This document shows, in pieces, positions 5,979 to 13,424 of a DNA stretch of 23,583 nucleotides. A model generated the notes under the pieces. That model ran no database searches. It saw only the letters and a list, made by a program, of their open reading frames with translations, and was not told where the DNA came from. The position numbers and the translations under genes are program-made. The stretch's first letter is position 1. Each line of letters starts with the position of its first letter. This DNA comes from Candidatus Iainarchaeum sp. (GTDB lineage Archaea > Iainarchaeota > Iainarchaeia > Iainarchaeales > JAFCFF01). The stretch is taken from contig JAFCFF010000003.1 in NCBI GenBank assembly GCA_017608775.1, positions 7,802 to 31,384 on the forward strand, read 5' to 3'.

Positions 5979-6995
5979 TCACCTTGGGGAGATCCTCTTT
6001 ATAAGAAAAAGCATTATCAGGAGTATGGAGGGCATAACAATAACAAAAAACAGGGTGGTTAGCGGTAGGGTAAACGGTATCAGGGAAAAAAGTGTTTCAG
6101 AGGTGCCTATCCTTAGAGGAGCTGTTCTTAGCCCTGCAAGTATTGCCACAAAAACAGGAATAACAATCGCGACAAACACATAGAGAATGCTTATGAAGTT
6201 TATCTTCTCCGAAAACTCTCTTATGGAAATTCTCTCCTCAAACATTATCTCATCTGCTATCTGCTTTATTGCATCGCTTAGTTTTGAACCTGTCCTCAAG
6301 GCTCTTGTTATGTACTTGATGGCTCTTTTCAACTTCTCTGACCTGTTTCTGTCAATCATGTTTTCAAGGGCGTCTTCTATGCTTAGCCCTTCCTCAACCT
6401 CACGGACAGTTCTTGAAAACTCCTCTGACAAGGTCCCGTACCCAAGGGCTGAGAGGTTCCGCAGCACCCTAAACAAACCAAGTCCTGCCTTCAACTCCGA
6501 TGCCATACCTCTCAGGGCAAGTGGCAGGTCTTTTTCTATCTCAGCTGCTCTTTTGAAAAGTATTGACTCAGGGAACTTAACTGAAAAAATAAATGTTGCA
6601 AAAAAAGTAAATATCGCAAGTAGTATTGAAAATACTGAGATAAAAGCAGTCCCAGAGCCAACAAGAGTTAGCAGAAGAAAGGAAATAAAAAATATGAACA
6701 GGGCAAGGCCAAAGGACAAGAGAAGGGAAATAGCAAGATACTGCTCTAGGCTGTAGGGAATTCTTGCGCTGTAAAGAAGAAAGTCAAATTCCCTTAGAAA
6801 ATTTAGGTTTGAAAGCCTGTTTGCTATGTTCTTAAAAAAAAAGAGTCTGTCAAGAATTGAGAGGTAGATTTTTTCTTTCTTTCCTTGTAGTGTTGAAACA
6901 TCGTAGTAAAAAACCTCTTTACGTTTTTTCTCTGCAGGTGCCTCTACCTTCCTGAACTTCTCAACAATTTTCTTTATTTGATTTGGGTCTAACAT
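5979..6995 (-). CDS. type IV pilus platform protein, single T2SF domain (TadB/FlaJ-like)
   Basis: A protein of 338 residues with a soluble N-terminal part of about 85 residues. Two membrane segments follow near 85-145, then the T2SF cytoplasmic helical domain (about 155-260, with LALRGMASELKAGLG and ALRTGSKLSDAIKQIADEI), then two strong membrane segments near the C-terminus. The charged N-terminal head is absent from its paralogue and may contact the ATPase. It lies 20 bases after the ATPase stop and 4 bases before the second platform gene, so a 1:1 partnership is likely. A GGTGTGG stretch 7 bases before the ATG at 6995 can serve as ribosome-binding site. Confidence 0.88.
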   Translation of the reverse strand: MLDPNQIKKIVEKFRKVEAPAEKKRKEVFYYDVSTLQGKKEKIYLSILDRLFFFKNIANRLSNLNFLREFDFLLYSARIPYSLEQYLAISLLLSFGLALFIFFISFLLLTLVGSGTAFISVFSILLAIFTFFATFIFSVKFPESILFKRAAEIEKDLPLALRGMASELKAGLGLFRVLRNLSALGYGTLSEEFSRTVREVEEGLSIEDALENMIDRNRSEKLKRAIKYITRALRTGSKLSDAIKQIADEIMFEERISIREFSEKINFISILYVFVAIVIPVFVAILAGLRTAPLRIGTSETLFSLIPFTLPLTTLFFVIVMPSILLIMLFLIKRISPR

Positions 6996-7015
6996 CGTAA
7001 AACCACACCAAGCTT

Positions 7016-8494
7016 TTAGTCAAATTCCTTTAGAATGTGTTTTCTCAAAGCCTCCTTGAAGCTAGGCATTTCCCTGGTTTTTTTCTTTACCAAGTCTTTT
7101 AGAAAGTTCTCTCTTTTTTTCAAAATTAAGTCAAGTTTTTTGCTAGTTATCCCAGTAAAATCCTCAAGTACTGAGAAAAACTCTGGCCTTCCTTTTTTCT
7201 TTAGCCTGTCTTTGAAGGGATCTCTCTTATATATAAGATTAAGCCTTCTTTTTTCCCTGAAGTTGGCTGGAACCTCGGCTATCTGATCAACTCTTCTTAC
7301 CATTCCTTTTTTTGGGTCGCTTATTCTTTGTATAACAACTATAAAATCCAGGGCGGAAAACATCTCAAGCGGAACATTCATTGGTGGAGAAGTAACTCTT
7401 GTTATTGTCTCTTCCGCCGAGTTTGAGTGTATCGTGCCAAGAGATCCCTGCTGGCCTGTGTTCATGGCTGTAAAAAGGGAAAATGCTTCTGCACCTCTTA
7501 CCTCCCCAACAACTATTCTGTCTGGCCTCATCCTTATCGCGTTTTTTGTCAACATCTCCAGGGTTATCTCTCCCTCTCCCTCCAGGCCAGGAGGTCTTGC
7601 CTCTAGCCTAACCCAGTGTTCCAGGGGAAGGTTGAGCTCAGCTGTATCCTCTATCGTTATTATCCTTTCCCTGTCTCTTATAAAGGAAGCCAGGACATTC
7701 AGCAAGGTTGTCTTTCCTGAACCTATTCCACCTGTTATAAGGATGTTTGCGGGGAAGGCTCCTAAACCATCTGCCAGTGTCCAGATAAATGCACCCACCT
7801 CAAAATTTATGGTTTTGTTTTCAATGAGATCTACTATTGTAAACGGGTCTTTTCTAAACTTTCTTATTGTGATTGTCGCTCCCCCAACAGCTGCAGGAGG
7901 GATTGTTGCATTGACCCTAGAACCATCAGGCAGCCTGGCGTCTAGTATTGGATTTGCTAGGTCAACCCTTCTCCCAACCCTCATCGCTATCTTGTTTGCT
8001 AGGTCAACGATTTCCTGGTTTGTTAAAAAGCTAAGGTTTGTTAAAAGCATCCCATGCTCTCTGTGATAAACATAAACCGGTCTTTTCTCCCCTATTATCA
8101 TTATCTCCTCCAACTTGTCGTCATGAATCAAGGGATCTATTATGCCATAACCAACCATCTCGCTTACAACAGCGTCTATGTAAAACTGTTTTCTTGCCTT
8201 TGGAATTTTCAGCTCCGGTGTTGAGTCTATTATTTCCTTTATCTTTTGAGCATAGACAGTTCTTTTTTGTAGTTCATCTCTTATCTGATATGGTTGGATT
8301 GTTATTATCCTTGTTGCTATTTCCTTCAAAGCAGAAATTATATCTCTTTCCTCCTGGCTTGGTTTTATAACAGGAATTTCATACTTTGGAAGGGTTTCCC
8401 CGGGATACAACTTGATAACAACATCATCATACTTGTCAATGATTTTCTCTTTTTTAACAACCTCTGGAAGAAGCTTTTTGAAAATGTCGACCAT
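7016..8494 (-). CDS. pilus/secretion ATPase of the VirB11/TadA/FlaI family
   Basis: This 492-residue ATPase should power filament assembly. An N-terminal domain (1-245) is followed by the RecA-like core with every family motif: Walker A GGIGSGKTT (255-263, Lys261), Asp box TIEDTAELNLP (280-290), Walker B IVVGEVRG (327-334, Glu331) and His box TGQQGSLGTIHS (346-357). The C-terminal part is Lys-rich and specific to archaeal members. It is the first gene of the pilus operon, and its ATG at 8494 is about 25 bases from the centre of a TATA-like element, so the message may be leaderless. FlaI and PilB-type archaeal ATPases share these motifs; the neighbouring pilins and the absence of archaellum genes (flaF/G/H) point to a pilus, not an archaellum. 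Confidence 0.94.
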   Translation of the reverse strand: MVDIFKKLLPEVVKKEKIIDKYDDVVIKLYPGETLPKYEIPVIKPSQEERDIISALKEIATRIITIQPYQIRDELQKRTVYAQKIKEIIDSTPELKIPKARKQFYIDAVVSEMVGYGIIDPLIHDDKLEEIMIIGEKRPVYVYHREHGMLLTNLSFLTNQEIVDLANKIAMRVGRRVDLANPILDARLPDGSRVNATIPPAAVGGATITIRKFRKDPFTIVDLIENKTINFEVGAFIWTLADGLGAFPANILITGGIGSGKTTLLNVLASFIRDRERIITIEDTAELNLPLEHWVRLEARPPGLEGEGEITLEMLTKNAIRMRPDRIVVGEVRGAEAFSLFTAMNTGQQGSLGTIHSNSAEETITRVTSPPMNVPLEMFSALDFIVVIQRISDPKKGMVRRVDQIAEVPANFREKRRLNLIYKRDPFKDRLKKKGRPEFFSVLEDFTGITSKKLDLILKKRENFLKDLVKKKTREMPSFKEALRKHILKEFD

Positions 8495-8513
8495 CTACAA
8501 TATAAAAGATTTA

Positions 8514-8524
8514 TTTTTATAAAA
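8514..8524. promoter_or_regulatory. shared TATA-like element between the pilus operon and the divergent membrane gene
   Basis: TTTTTATAAAA reads as a TATA box on both strands. Its centre is about 25 bases from the tadA-like ATG at 8494 (leaderless or nearly so). On the other side it predicts transcription starting near 8545, leaving room for the GAGAGG ribosome-binding site before the ATG at 8562. The 67-base gap holds nothing else of note. Confidence 0.55.
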
Positions 8525-8561
8525 CCTTTCCATTTATAGATTTTAGAAGAGAGGAAATAAA

Positions 8562-8999
8562 ATGTATAAATCAAAGCTCCTTGAAAGAATTTTTTTTGTG
8601 CTTGTTTTTTCCCTAGTTTTCCTAAATTTTTCAGGGTTGTTTGTTTTTTCAGTTTTTCCAGATTTTGACATAAACATTCAAGATTTTAACGTTGAGGAAA
8701 TAGAAGAGAACAAATTTATAACCCTGGGTGTTGAAAAGCCTCCAGTTACAATAAAGGAAGAAAAAATCATTTCTTTTTTCACAAAATTGGTTTTATACAT
8801 TACTGGGATTGTTGCTGCTCTTGTCATAATTTTTGTTTTTTATACTCTTTACAAAGAATTAAGAAAAACTCCTTTTATTGAAAAAGAAGAGAAGGAAAGG
8901 GGAGTTGAGAAAGAGGGGAGGGAAGAGGAAATCAGTAAAAAAAGAAGAATGACTTTGGGGGAAAGCTTTGAAGAGATAAAGAAATTTTTCAAGAAATAA
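8562..8999 (+). CDS. unrecognised two-segment membrane protein next to the pilus operon
   Basis: This 145-residue protein of no family I recognise is nevertheless credible: it starts with an ATG at 8562 and has a clear ribosome-binding site (GAGAGG about 7 bases upstream). A hydrophobic N-terminus (about 10-32) is a signal peptide or membrane anchor. A short acidic outside segment follows (33-70, FDINIQDFNVEEIEENKF), then a second strong membrane segment (about 74-95), then a highly charged Lys/Glu-rich cytoplasmic tail that may be a coiled coil. It is divergent from the pilus operon and may share its promoter element, so an accessory or anchoring role in the pilus is possible but is inference. 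It converges on the toxin gene with one base between the two stop codons. Confidence 0.75.
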   Translation: MYKSKLLERIFFVLVFSLVFLNFSGLFVFSVFPDFDINIQDFNVEEIEENKFITLGVEKPPVTIKEEKIISFFTKLVLYITGIVAALVIIFVFYTLYKELRKTPFIEKEEKERGVEKEGREEEISKKRRMTLGESFEEIKKFFKK

Positions 9000-9000
9000 A

Positions 9001-9249
9001 TTATCTATATACTTTTTCTCTATGTTTTACTCTTACAATAAGAATATTTTTTTCTTTTACGGAATAAAGAACTCTATATTTTTCTACTCTTAACCTTCTA
9101 AACCCCCCAAACCTACGCAAAATAGGTTTTCCAAGAAAGGGATTTTCTCTTAATTTTTCTATTTTTTTTAAAACTTGGTCTCTAATTTTTTTATCTGGAG
9201 AAAGTAAAGAGTCTTTTGCTTTTTTATCATAAAGCAAATTATATTTCAT
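9001..9249 (-). CDS. RelE/ParE-family toxin
   Basis: The product is 82 residues with the compact RelE/ParE fold signature: MKYNLLYDKKAKDSLLSP, a basic helix, the mid-sequence motif RRFGGFRRLRVEKYRVLYSV, and a C-terminal strand with VRVKHREKVYR. RelE members cut mRNA in the ribosome and ParE members poison gyrase; the Arg/Lys/His-rich pattern and the ending HREKVYR favour the RelE side. It follows the antitoxin with an ATGA overlap (9246-9249). Its codons are more AT-rich than those of the flanking housekeeping genes, which fits mobile toxin-antitoxin behaviour. Confidence 0.88.
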   Translation of the reverse strand: MKYNLLYDKKAKDSLLSPDKKIRDQVLKKIEKLRENPFLGKPILRRFGGFRRLRVEKYRVLYSVKEKNILIVRVKHREKVYR

Positions 9250-9470
9250 TTTTTTGCCCTTAGAATTTTAAGCAGTTTTTCATGTGTTATTATCTTACCT
9301 TTCTTATAATTTTCTTCAGCTTCTAAAAAATCTTTTAAATCATCCAAAAGTTCTTTGTCGTTAATAGCAGCTTCTATTGACTGTCTAACAAGCTCGCTCC
9401 ATTTTATCTCAGGATGTTTTTTCATTTTTTTATAAAGTTTTTCAGGAATGCTAAGAGTCATATTCGGCAT
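9246..9470 (-). CDS. ribbon-helix-helix-type antitoxin of the RelE-like toxin
   Basis: The antitoxin is best started at the ATG at 9470 (MPNMTLSIPEKLYKK), 74 residues. GAGGTGG lies 6 bases upstream, a strong ribosome-binding site, while the longer GTG start at 9503 would sit inside the palindromic operator. The N-terminal strand MTLSIP and the helix KWSELVRQSIEAAI are typical of a ribbon-helix-helix DNA-binding domain. The C-terminal acidic half (KELLDDLKDFLEAEENYKKG) should wrap the toxin. It probably represses its own operon by binding the palindrome just upstream. Binding of that site is inference from family behaviour. Confidence 0.85.
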   Translation of the reverse strand: MPNMTLSIPEKLYKKMKKHPEIKWSELVRQSIEAAINDKELLDDLKDFLEAEENYKKGKIITHEKLLKILRAKK

Positions 9471-9489
9471 TTTTTCCACCTCTAACAAA

Positions 9490-9507
9490 ATATGTGTATA
9501 CACATAT
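9490..9507. promoter_or_regulatory. perfect 18-base palindrome, probable antitoxin operator
   Basis: ATATGTGTATACACATAT is identical to its own reverse complement. It lies 20 bases before the antitoxin ATG at 9470, overlapping an AT-rich TATA-like stretch (about 9505-9516) read on the minus strand. A dimeric ribbon-helix-helix repressor bound here would block transcription of the toxin-antitoxin pair. Confidence 0.75.
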
Positions 9508-9537
9508 ATAAATATTACGTTAATTTAGAAATAGAAA

Positions 9538-11292
9538 TCATAGTTCTAAAGCTTTTGTATTTATTTTTTCCTTTAAATATTCAACAAACTCATCAACACT
9601 AAAATTTACAATTTTTCCATCTCTTTTTCTTACTGGAATTGACTTTAGGTCTTTTTCCCTATCACCGATAACAACCATATATGGAACTCTTTTTAGTTGG
9701 GAATCTCTTATCTTGTAAGAAACAGACTCGTTCCTATCATCAAACAAAACTCTGAATTTGTTTTCCCTTAAAACCCCATAGAGTTCCTCGGCCAACGGAA
9801 TGTTTCTATCCGAAACAGTGATTATGGAAAGATGATATGGAGAAAACCAAAGCGGCAGGTTTCCCTCAAAATGTTCAAGTAAAAACCCAAAAAACCTTTC
9901 AAAACTTCCAAGCAGAGCCCTGTGAATCATGACAACTCTTTCCTCCTTGTTTTCCTCTGAGACGTATTTAAGGTCAAATCTTTCAGGGCCTAAAAAATCA
10001 AGCTGAATTGTTGCTAGTTGCCAGGATCTTCCAAACTTATCCTTAACATCAAAGTCTATTTTTGGTCCATAGAAAGCTCCTTCTCCTTTTTTGACTTTAT
10101 ATTTTTTTCCTTTGTTTTCAAGAGCTTTTTTAAGGGCGTTTTCCGCCTTTTCCCATATCTCTGGAGAGCCCATTGCTTTTTCCGGTTTTGTTGAAAGAAA
10201 TATCTCTGCGTTTAGGTCAAACGTCTTGTAAATTTTCTCTATTAAATCTAAAATTCTTTCTATTTCCTCTTCTATCTGAGAGGGCATTAGGTAGATATGA
10301 GCATCGTCCTGAACAAGCTCCCTTACCCTCACCAAACCATGAAGAACTCCTGAGAGCTCGTTTCTATGAACCAAACCAAACTCTGCGATTCTTAAGGGTA
10401 ACTCTTTGTAACTGTGTTTCTTTTCCTTATAGATTAAGTTGTGTGCAGGGCAGTTCATTGGTTTTAACCCGTACAAGATTTTATCGATCTCTGAGAAAAA
10501 CATCTCCTCCCTGAAATGTTGTAGATGTCCTGATTTTTTCCATAGGTTTGCGTTGAGAAGTTGGGGGGTTCTAACATACTGATAGCCGTTTTCTATATGT
10601 AAATGATAGTACCAGTCCTCCAGCTCCTTCCAGGCAACAAACATGTTTTGGAGAATAAATGGCATTCCCGGCGCCTCCTCATGCAGGGAAAAGAAATCAA
10701 GCTGCTTTCCCAAAACCCTGTGGTCGTATTTTTTGATATCCTCTCTCCATCTCAGATAAACATCCAGGCTTTTTTGGTCTGGAAAGGAAATTCCGTAAAT
10801 TCTTGAAAGCTGTGGGTTTTCTGTTTTTCCCTTCCAGTATGAGCCGGTTATCTTCAAAAGCTTAAAGGCCTTTACCCCTCCAATGTTTTTTAGATGAGGA
10901 CCAGAACAGAGATCGTAAAAATCAGCTATCCTATAAAAGGAAATTTTGGTGTTTGGGTCTTTTTCTAAAATTTCGTTGAGAAGCTCCAACTTGAATGGCT
11001 CGTCCCTAAGCTTTTGGGTTGCTTCTTCCTTTGAAAGATATATATGCTCAACATCGTGTTTCTCTGAAATTGTTTTTTCCATCTCTTCCTCAAGAAGAGC
11101 AAGATCTTCATCCTTAAAGCTATGATCAAACTCATAGTAGAAGCCATTTTCAATGGCAGGGCCTATTCCAAGCTTGGCCTCGGGAAATAGTTTTTTTACA
11201 GCGTATGCAAGAATATGAGAAGAAGTATGCCAAAACTCCTCTTTTGTATACTCCTTTCCCTTAAAAGCGTTTTCAATAATCTCCTGTGACAT
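9538..11292 (-). CDS. thrS: threonyl-tRNA synthetase, bacterial-type, lacking the TGS domain
   Basis: This 584-residue enzyme attaches threonine to tRNA-Thr. The second additional (editing) domain is at the N-terminus, with HTSSH (His22, His26) and CSGPH (Cys129, His133), the metal-like site that removes mischarged serine. The class II core has its zinc ligands Cys281 (MNCPAH), His332 (DDAHIY) and His457 (MIHRALLG), motif 2 around RIAEFGLVHRNE, and motif 3 around residues 455-470. The anticodon domain covers about 483-584. Bacterial ThrRS is about 640 residues and starts with a TGS domain; here only about 15 residues precede the editing domain. The editing domain is of the bacterial/eukaryotic kind, not the DTD-like one of most archaeal ThrRS. 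A TATA-like element sits at 11317-11330. Confidence 0.97.
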   Translation of the reverse strand: MSQEIIENAFKGKEYTKEEFWHTSSHILAYAVKKLFPEAKLGIGPAIENGFYYEFDHSFKDEDLALLEEEMEKTISEKHDVEHIYLSKEEATQKLRDEPFKLELLNEILEKDPNTKISFYRIADFYDLCSGPHLKNIGGVKAFKLLKITGSYWKGKTENPQLSRIYGISFPDQKSLDVYLRWREDIKKYDHRVLGKQLDFFSLHEEAPGMPFILQNMFVAWKELEDWYYHLHIENGYQYVRTPQLLNANLWKKSGHLQHFREEMFFSEIDKILYGLKPMNCPAHNLIYKEKKHSYKELPLRIAEFGLVHRNELSGVLHGLVRVRELVQDDAHIYLMPSQIEEEIERILDLIEKIYKTFDLNAEIFLSTKPEKAMGSPEIWEKAENALKKALENKGKKYKVKKGEGAFYGPKIDFDVKDKFGRSWQLATIQLDFLGPERFDLKYVSEENKEERVVMIHRALLGSFERFFGFLLEHFEGNLPLWFSPYHLSIITVSDRNIPLAEELYGVLRENKFRVLFDDRNESVSYKIRDSQLKRVPYMVVIGDREKDLKSIPVRKRDGKIVNFSVDEFVEYLKEKINTKALEL

Positions 11293-11316
11293 CCTATCCC
11301 TTCCCTACAATGGAAG

Positions 11317-11330
11317 TTTTATAAAAATAA
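11317..11330 (-). promoter_or_regulatory. TATA-like promoter of thrS
   Basis: On the minus strand TTATTTTTATAAAA is centred about 31 bases before the thrS ATG at 11292, giving a predicted leader of only a few bases. No T-box-like or other structured leader fits in the 57-base gap. Confidence 0.5.
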
Positions 11331-11349
11331 ACAAGCTTAGATTTAAAAG

Positions 11350-12156
11350 CTATTTTCTATATGTCAAAAGATACAAATTCTTATATATTGCTCCCTCCAG
11401 GGAGAAAAACCATACAGCAAACAACATTGCCAGAATGTTTGTGGTTATTGTGTTTGCAAGTGGAAAGCTTATAAGCAAGTATGAAAGAAGAAATATAAAA
11501 AGCTGAAATATTACAAGAAGTATGAAATAGGAAGAGGCTGTTAAAAACTTTCTCCAGTACTTGTCCCTTCCAAGAAGATATGGGTTTTTTCCTTTCAGTG
11601 CAGCAGGGATAAATGAAAAGTAAAAAGGAGAGAAAAACAACAGAATAACAACATAGAGAAAGACGGATAAACCAAGGAAAGGCAATGAGCTAAGAAGAGT
11701 TTTTGTTGCTGCCAGGCTTATCCAAAACGGAATTCCGGCTATTGCTGCAAACAAGAGAAGATAGAGAAAAACAACAAGCGCTGCTTTGAAGAGAGGCCAC
11801 AACCTCTTAAAACCAGCTGAAAACGGTTTTAGTGAAAAGTCTTTTGTTAAAAAATACTGGGTTAAAACTCCCTGGAAAAATCCCTTTATCAAGATGTTGA
11901 GCAAAAACAAGACTACTAAAAGAAAAACAAAAATCACCCCAAAAAACATAACAGAGGCGGCTACTCCTGGTGTCTGAATGGAAATTTCTCCCAAAATTTT
12001 AAAAACTGAAACACCAAGAAGAGTGAAGAACAGTATGAAAACCCCAAAAACTATCGCGAAAATAACAAGTTGTAAAACTATAAGCATTAGGGAGTAAAGC
12101 AGATTTCTTCCTTGTAGGCTTTCTCTAAAACAAGTTGCTAAAATATTTTTTTTCAT
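11350..12156 (-). CDS. polytopic membrane protein of unknown function
   Basis: A 268-residue protein with about six membrane segments, near residues 20-48, 68-95, 120-148, 153-180, 205-232 and 235-258. The short loops are basic, and no catalytic motif was found. FWISLAATKTLLSSLPF and a short cytoplasmic segment LLGRDKYWRKF are visible. The layout resembles the membrane-domain proteins found beside archaeal housekeeping genes, but I cannot name the family. The ATG at 12156 follows AGGTG 8 bases upstream. It precedes thrS on the same strand with a 57-base gap and is divergent from the Nre gene. Confidence 0.72.
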   Translation of the reverse strand: MKKNILATCFRESLQGRNLLYSLMLIVLQLVIFAIVFGVFILFFTLLGVSVFKILGEISIQTPGVAASVMFFGVIFVFLLVVLFLLNILIKGFFQGVLTQYFLTKDFSLKPFSAGFKRLWPLFKAALVVFLYLLLFAAIAGIPFWISLAATKTLLSSLPFLGLSVFLYVVILLFFSPFYFSFIPAALKGKNPYLLGRDKYWRKFLTASSYFILLVIFQLFIFLLSYLLISFPLANTITTNILAMLFAVWFFSLEGAIYKNLYLLTYRK

Positions 12157-12179
12157 GGGAAAAACACCTAAAGAACGAA

Positions 12180-12211
12180 TTTATAATAAGTTTTCAAATT
12201 ATATGTTTAAA
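12180..12211. promoter_or_regulatory. divergent promoter region between the membrane gene and nre
   Basis: Plus-strand TTTATAATAA at 12180-12189 is about 45 bases before the nre ATG and would leave a leader containing TGTGAG. On the minus strand TTTAAACATATAA at 12199-12211 would serve the membrane protein gene, leaving a leader that contains its AGGTG. The two TATA-like elements are adjacent and partly face each other within the 74-base gap. Confidence 0.4.
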
Positions 12212-12230
12212 AAGATATGCCTGTGAGAAG

Positions 12231-13418
12231 ATGTTTCCGTACTGTGTTTCGTGCAAGGGAAGGCTCTGGTGCAACTTAGCAAAATGTCCAATACTTGAAC
12301 AACACAATCTAAAAACAAGATCTCTTGGGGACAGGTTTAGAGAAAACAGGGAAGAGATTGTTGTTTCTCCTCCCGGGATTTTTGTTTCAAGAAGTTATCC
12401 CGGCCTTAGGCTTGCTGGCATCAACAGCCTAGGTGGCCTTTCCTCGCCTGAGGAATGGATAAACTTCCCACAAGACAGGGTTATAGAGGAAAGGCAAGAA
12501 ATGCTAAGTGTATTTGTCAACAAAAAAGACAGGCGTTCGGTCCTGGAGCTGCAGGAAGGTATCCTGTCCTCAAGCAAGCTGGATGTCGAGGTTGTTTTTG
12601 AGAAAAAACCAAGATACAGGCTAAGTTTTTCTGAGTATGAGGCACCAACAGGAGCCTATGGATATGCTAAAAAATACAAGCTGGTTGAAAACCCAAGGGT
12701 TGAAAAAGTAGTCGAGGATGTGGTGTCAGACATAGATATGAAGGCAGAGGAAGCCCTGATAGATATGTATCAAAAAGGAGTTTCTGTATACAAAATGGCA
12801 GAATTGTTTTCGGCATCTTTGCTTGGGTTAAAGGGAAAGCGAAAGTTTGTTCCAACAAGATGGAGCATAACAGCTGTTGACGATGTTTTGGGAAAAAAAC
12901 TTATTGACAAGATTAAAAACTACAAGGAAGTTGAGAACATCTGCTACTTTGAGCACAGCTATGCAGGAAACCATTTCTTTATTCTCTTGTTTCCGGGAAT
13001 GTATTGCTTTGAACAGCTAGAGGCATGGAAACCCAAGAGCTTTTGGAGTTTTGGAAAGCTAAATATTATTAGCGATTTCGAGATAGGAAGGGCAAGAAAA
13101 AACTATGCTGACAACGTATCTGGAGCATACTATGCAGCAAGGCTAATGGTTTTGGAATGGCTGTACAAAAGAAGAAGAAGGGCAAGCATAGTTGTTTTCA
13201 GGGAGATTGATGAGTCTTATAAAATTCCTTTAGGAGTTTGGCTTATAAGAGAGGCTGTTGGAAAAGCCCTGGAAAAAGAGGAGATTAAGTTTTCCTCAAG
13301 GGATCTTGCTCTTAGGTTTTTAGAGGGTCGGCTTGATCTGCCTTTGGATGAATACCTAAAAAAATCAGAGGTTTTCAAAGTTTTAAAACAGAAGAAACTA
13401 ACTGACTGGATTTGCTAA
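12231..13418 (+). CDS. nreA: Nre-family archaeal DNA repair protein with PCNA-interaction motif
   Basis: This 395-residue protein starts with a four-Cys zinc site (Cys5, Cys8, Cys14 and Cys19 in MFPYCVSCKGRLWCNLAKCP). The Nre core follows with PPGIFVSRSYPGLRLAG near residue 45 and the marker KFVPTRWSITAVDD near residue 205. Nre proteins are archaeal repair factors that bind PCNA and are linked to DNA-damage resistance. The last eight residues before the terminal Cys are QKKLTDWI (387-394), which fits the PIP box Qxxhxxaa. The ATG at 12231 places the zinc motif at the very N-terminus as in relatives; the longer TTG start at 12135 would overlap the divergent gene and add an unrelated hydrophobic stretch. 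The gene converges on the surface-protein operon with a 6-base gap. Confidence 0.9.
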   Translation: MFPYCVSCKGRLWCNLAKCPILEQHNLKTRSLGDRFRENREEIVVSPPGIFVSRSYPGLRLAGINSLGGLSSPEEWINFPQDRVIEERQEMLSVFVNKKDRRSVLELQEGILSSSKLDVEVVFEKKPRYRLSFSEYEAPTGAYGYAKKYKLVENPRVEKVVEDVVSDIDMKAEEALIDMYQKGVSVYKMAELFSASLLGLKGKRKFVPTRWSITAVDDVLGKKLIDKIKNYKEVENICYFEHSYAGNHFFILLFPGMYCFEQLEAWKPKSFWSFGKLNIISDFEIGRARKNYADNVSGAYYAARLMVLEWLYKRRRRASIVVFREIDESYKIPLGVWLIREAVGKALEKEEIKFSSRDLALRFLEGRLDLPLDEYLKKSEVFKVLKQKKLTDWIC

Positions 13419-13424
13419 TTTTTG

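Noticed and set aside
6187..6756. Plus-strand open frame (189 codons) opposite the first platform gene.
   Set aside because: Antisense to a clear T2SF protein; no start signal or recognisable motif.
7434..8066. Long plus-strand open frame (210 codons) opposite the pilus ATPase.
   Set aside because: It lies wholly antisense to a gene with all ATPase motifs and its translation shows no domain. It is a shadow of the codon usage on the other strand.
9471..9503. Upstream GTG start adding 11 residues to the antitoxin.
   Set aside because: It lies in the palindromic operator and has no ribosome-binding site; the ATG at 9470 has GAGGTGG 6 bases upstream and starts the domain properly.
12135..12230. 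TTG start adding 32 residues to the Nre protein.
   Set aside because: It would overlap the divergent gene and put a non-homologous stretch before the N-terminal zinc motif; the ATG at 12231 fits the family.
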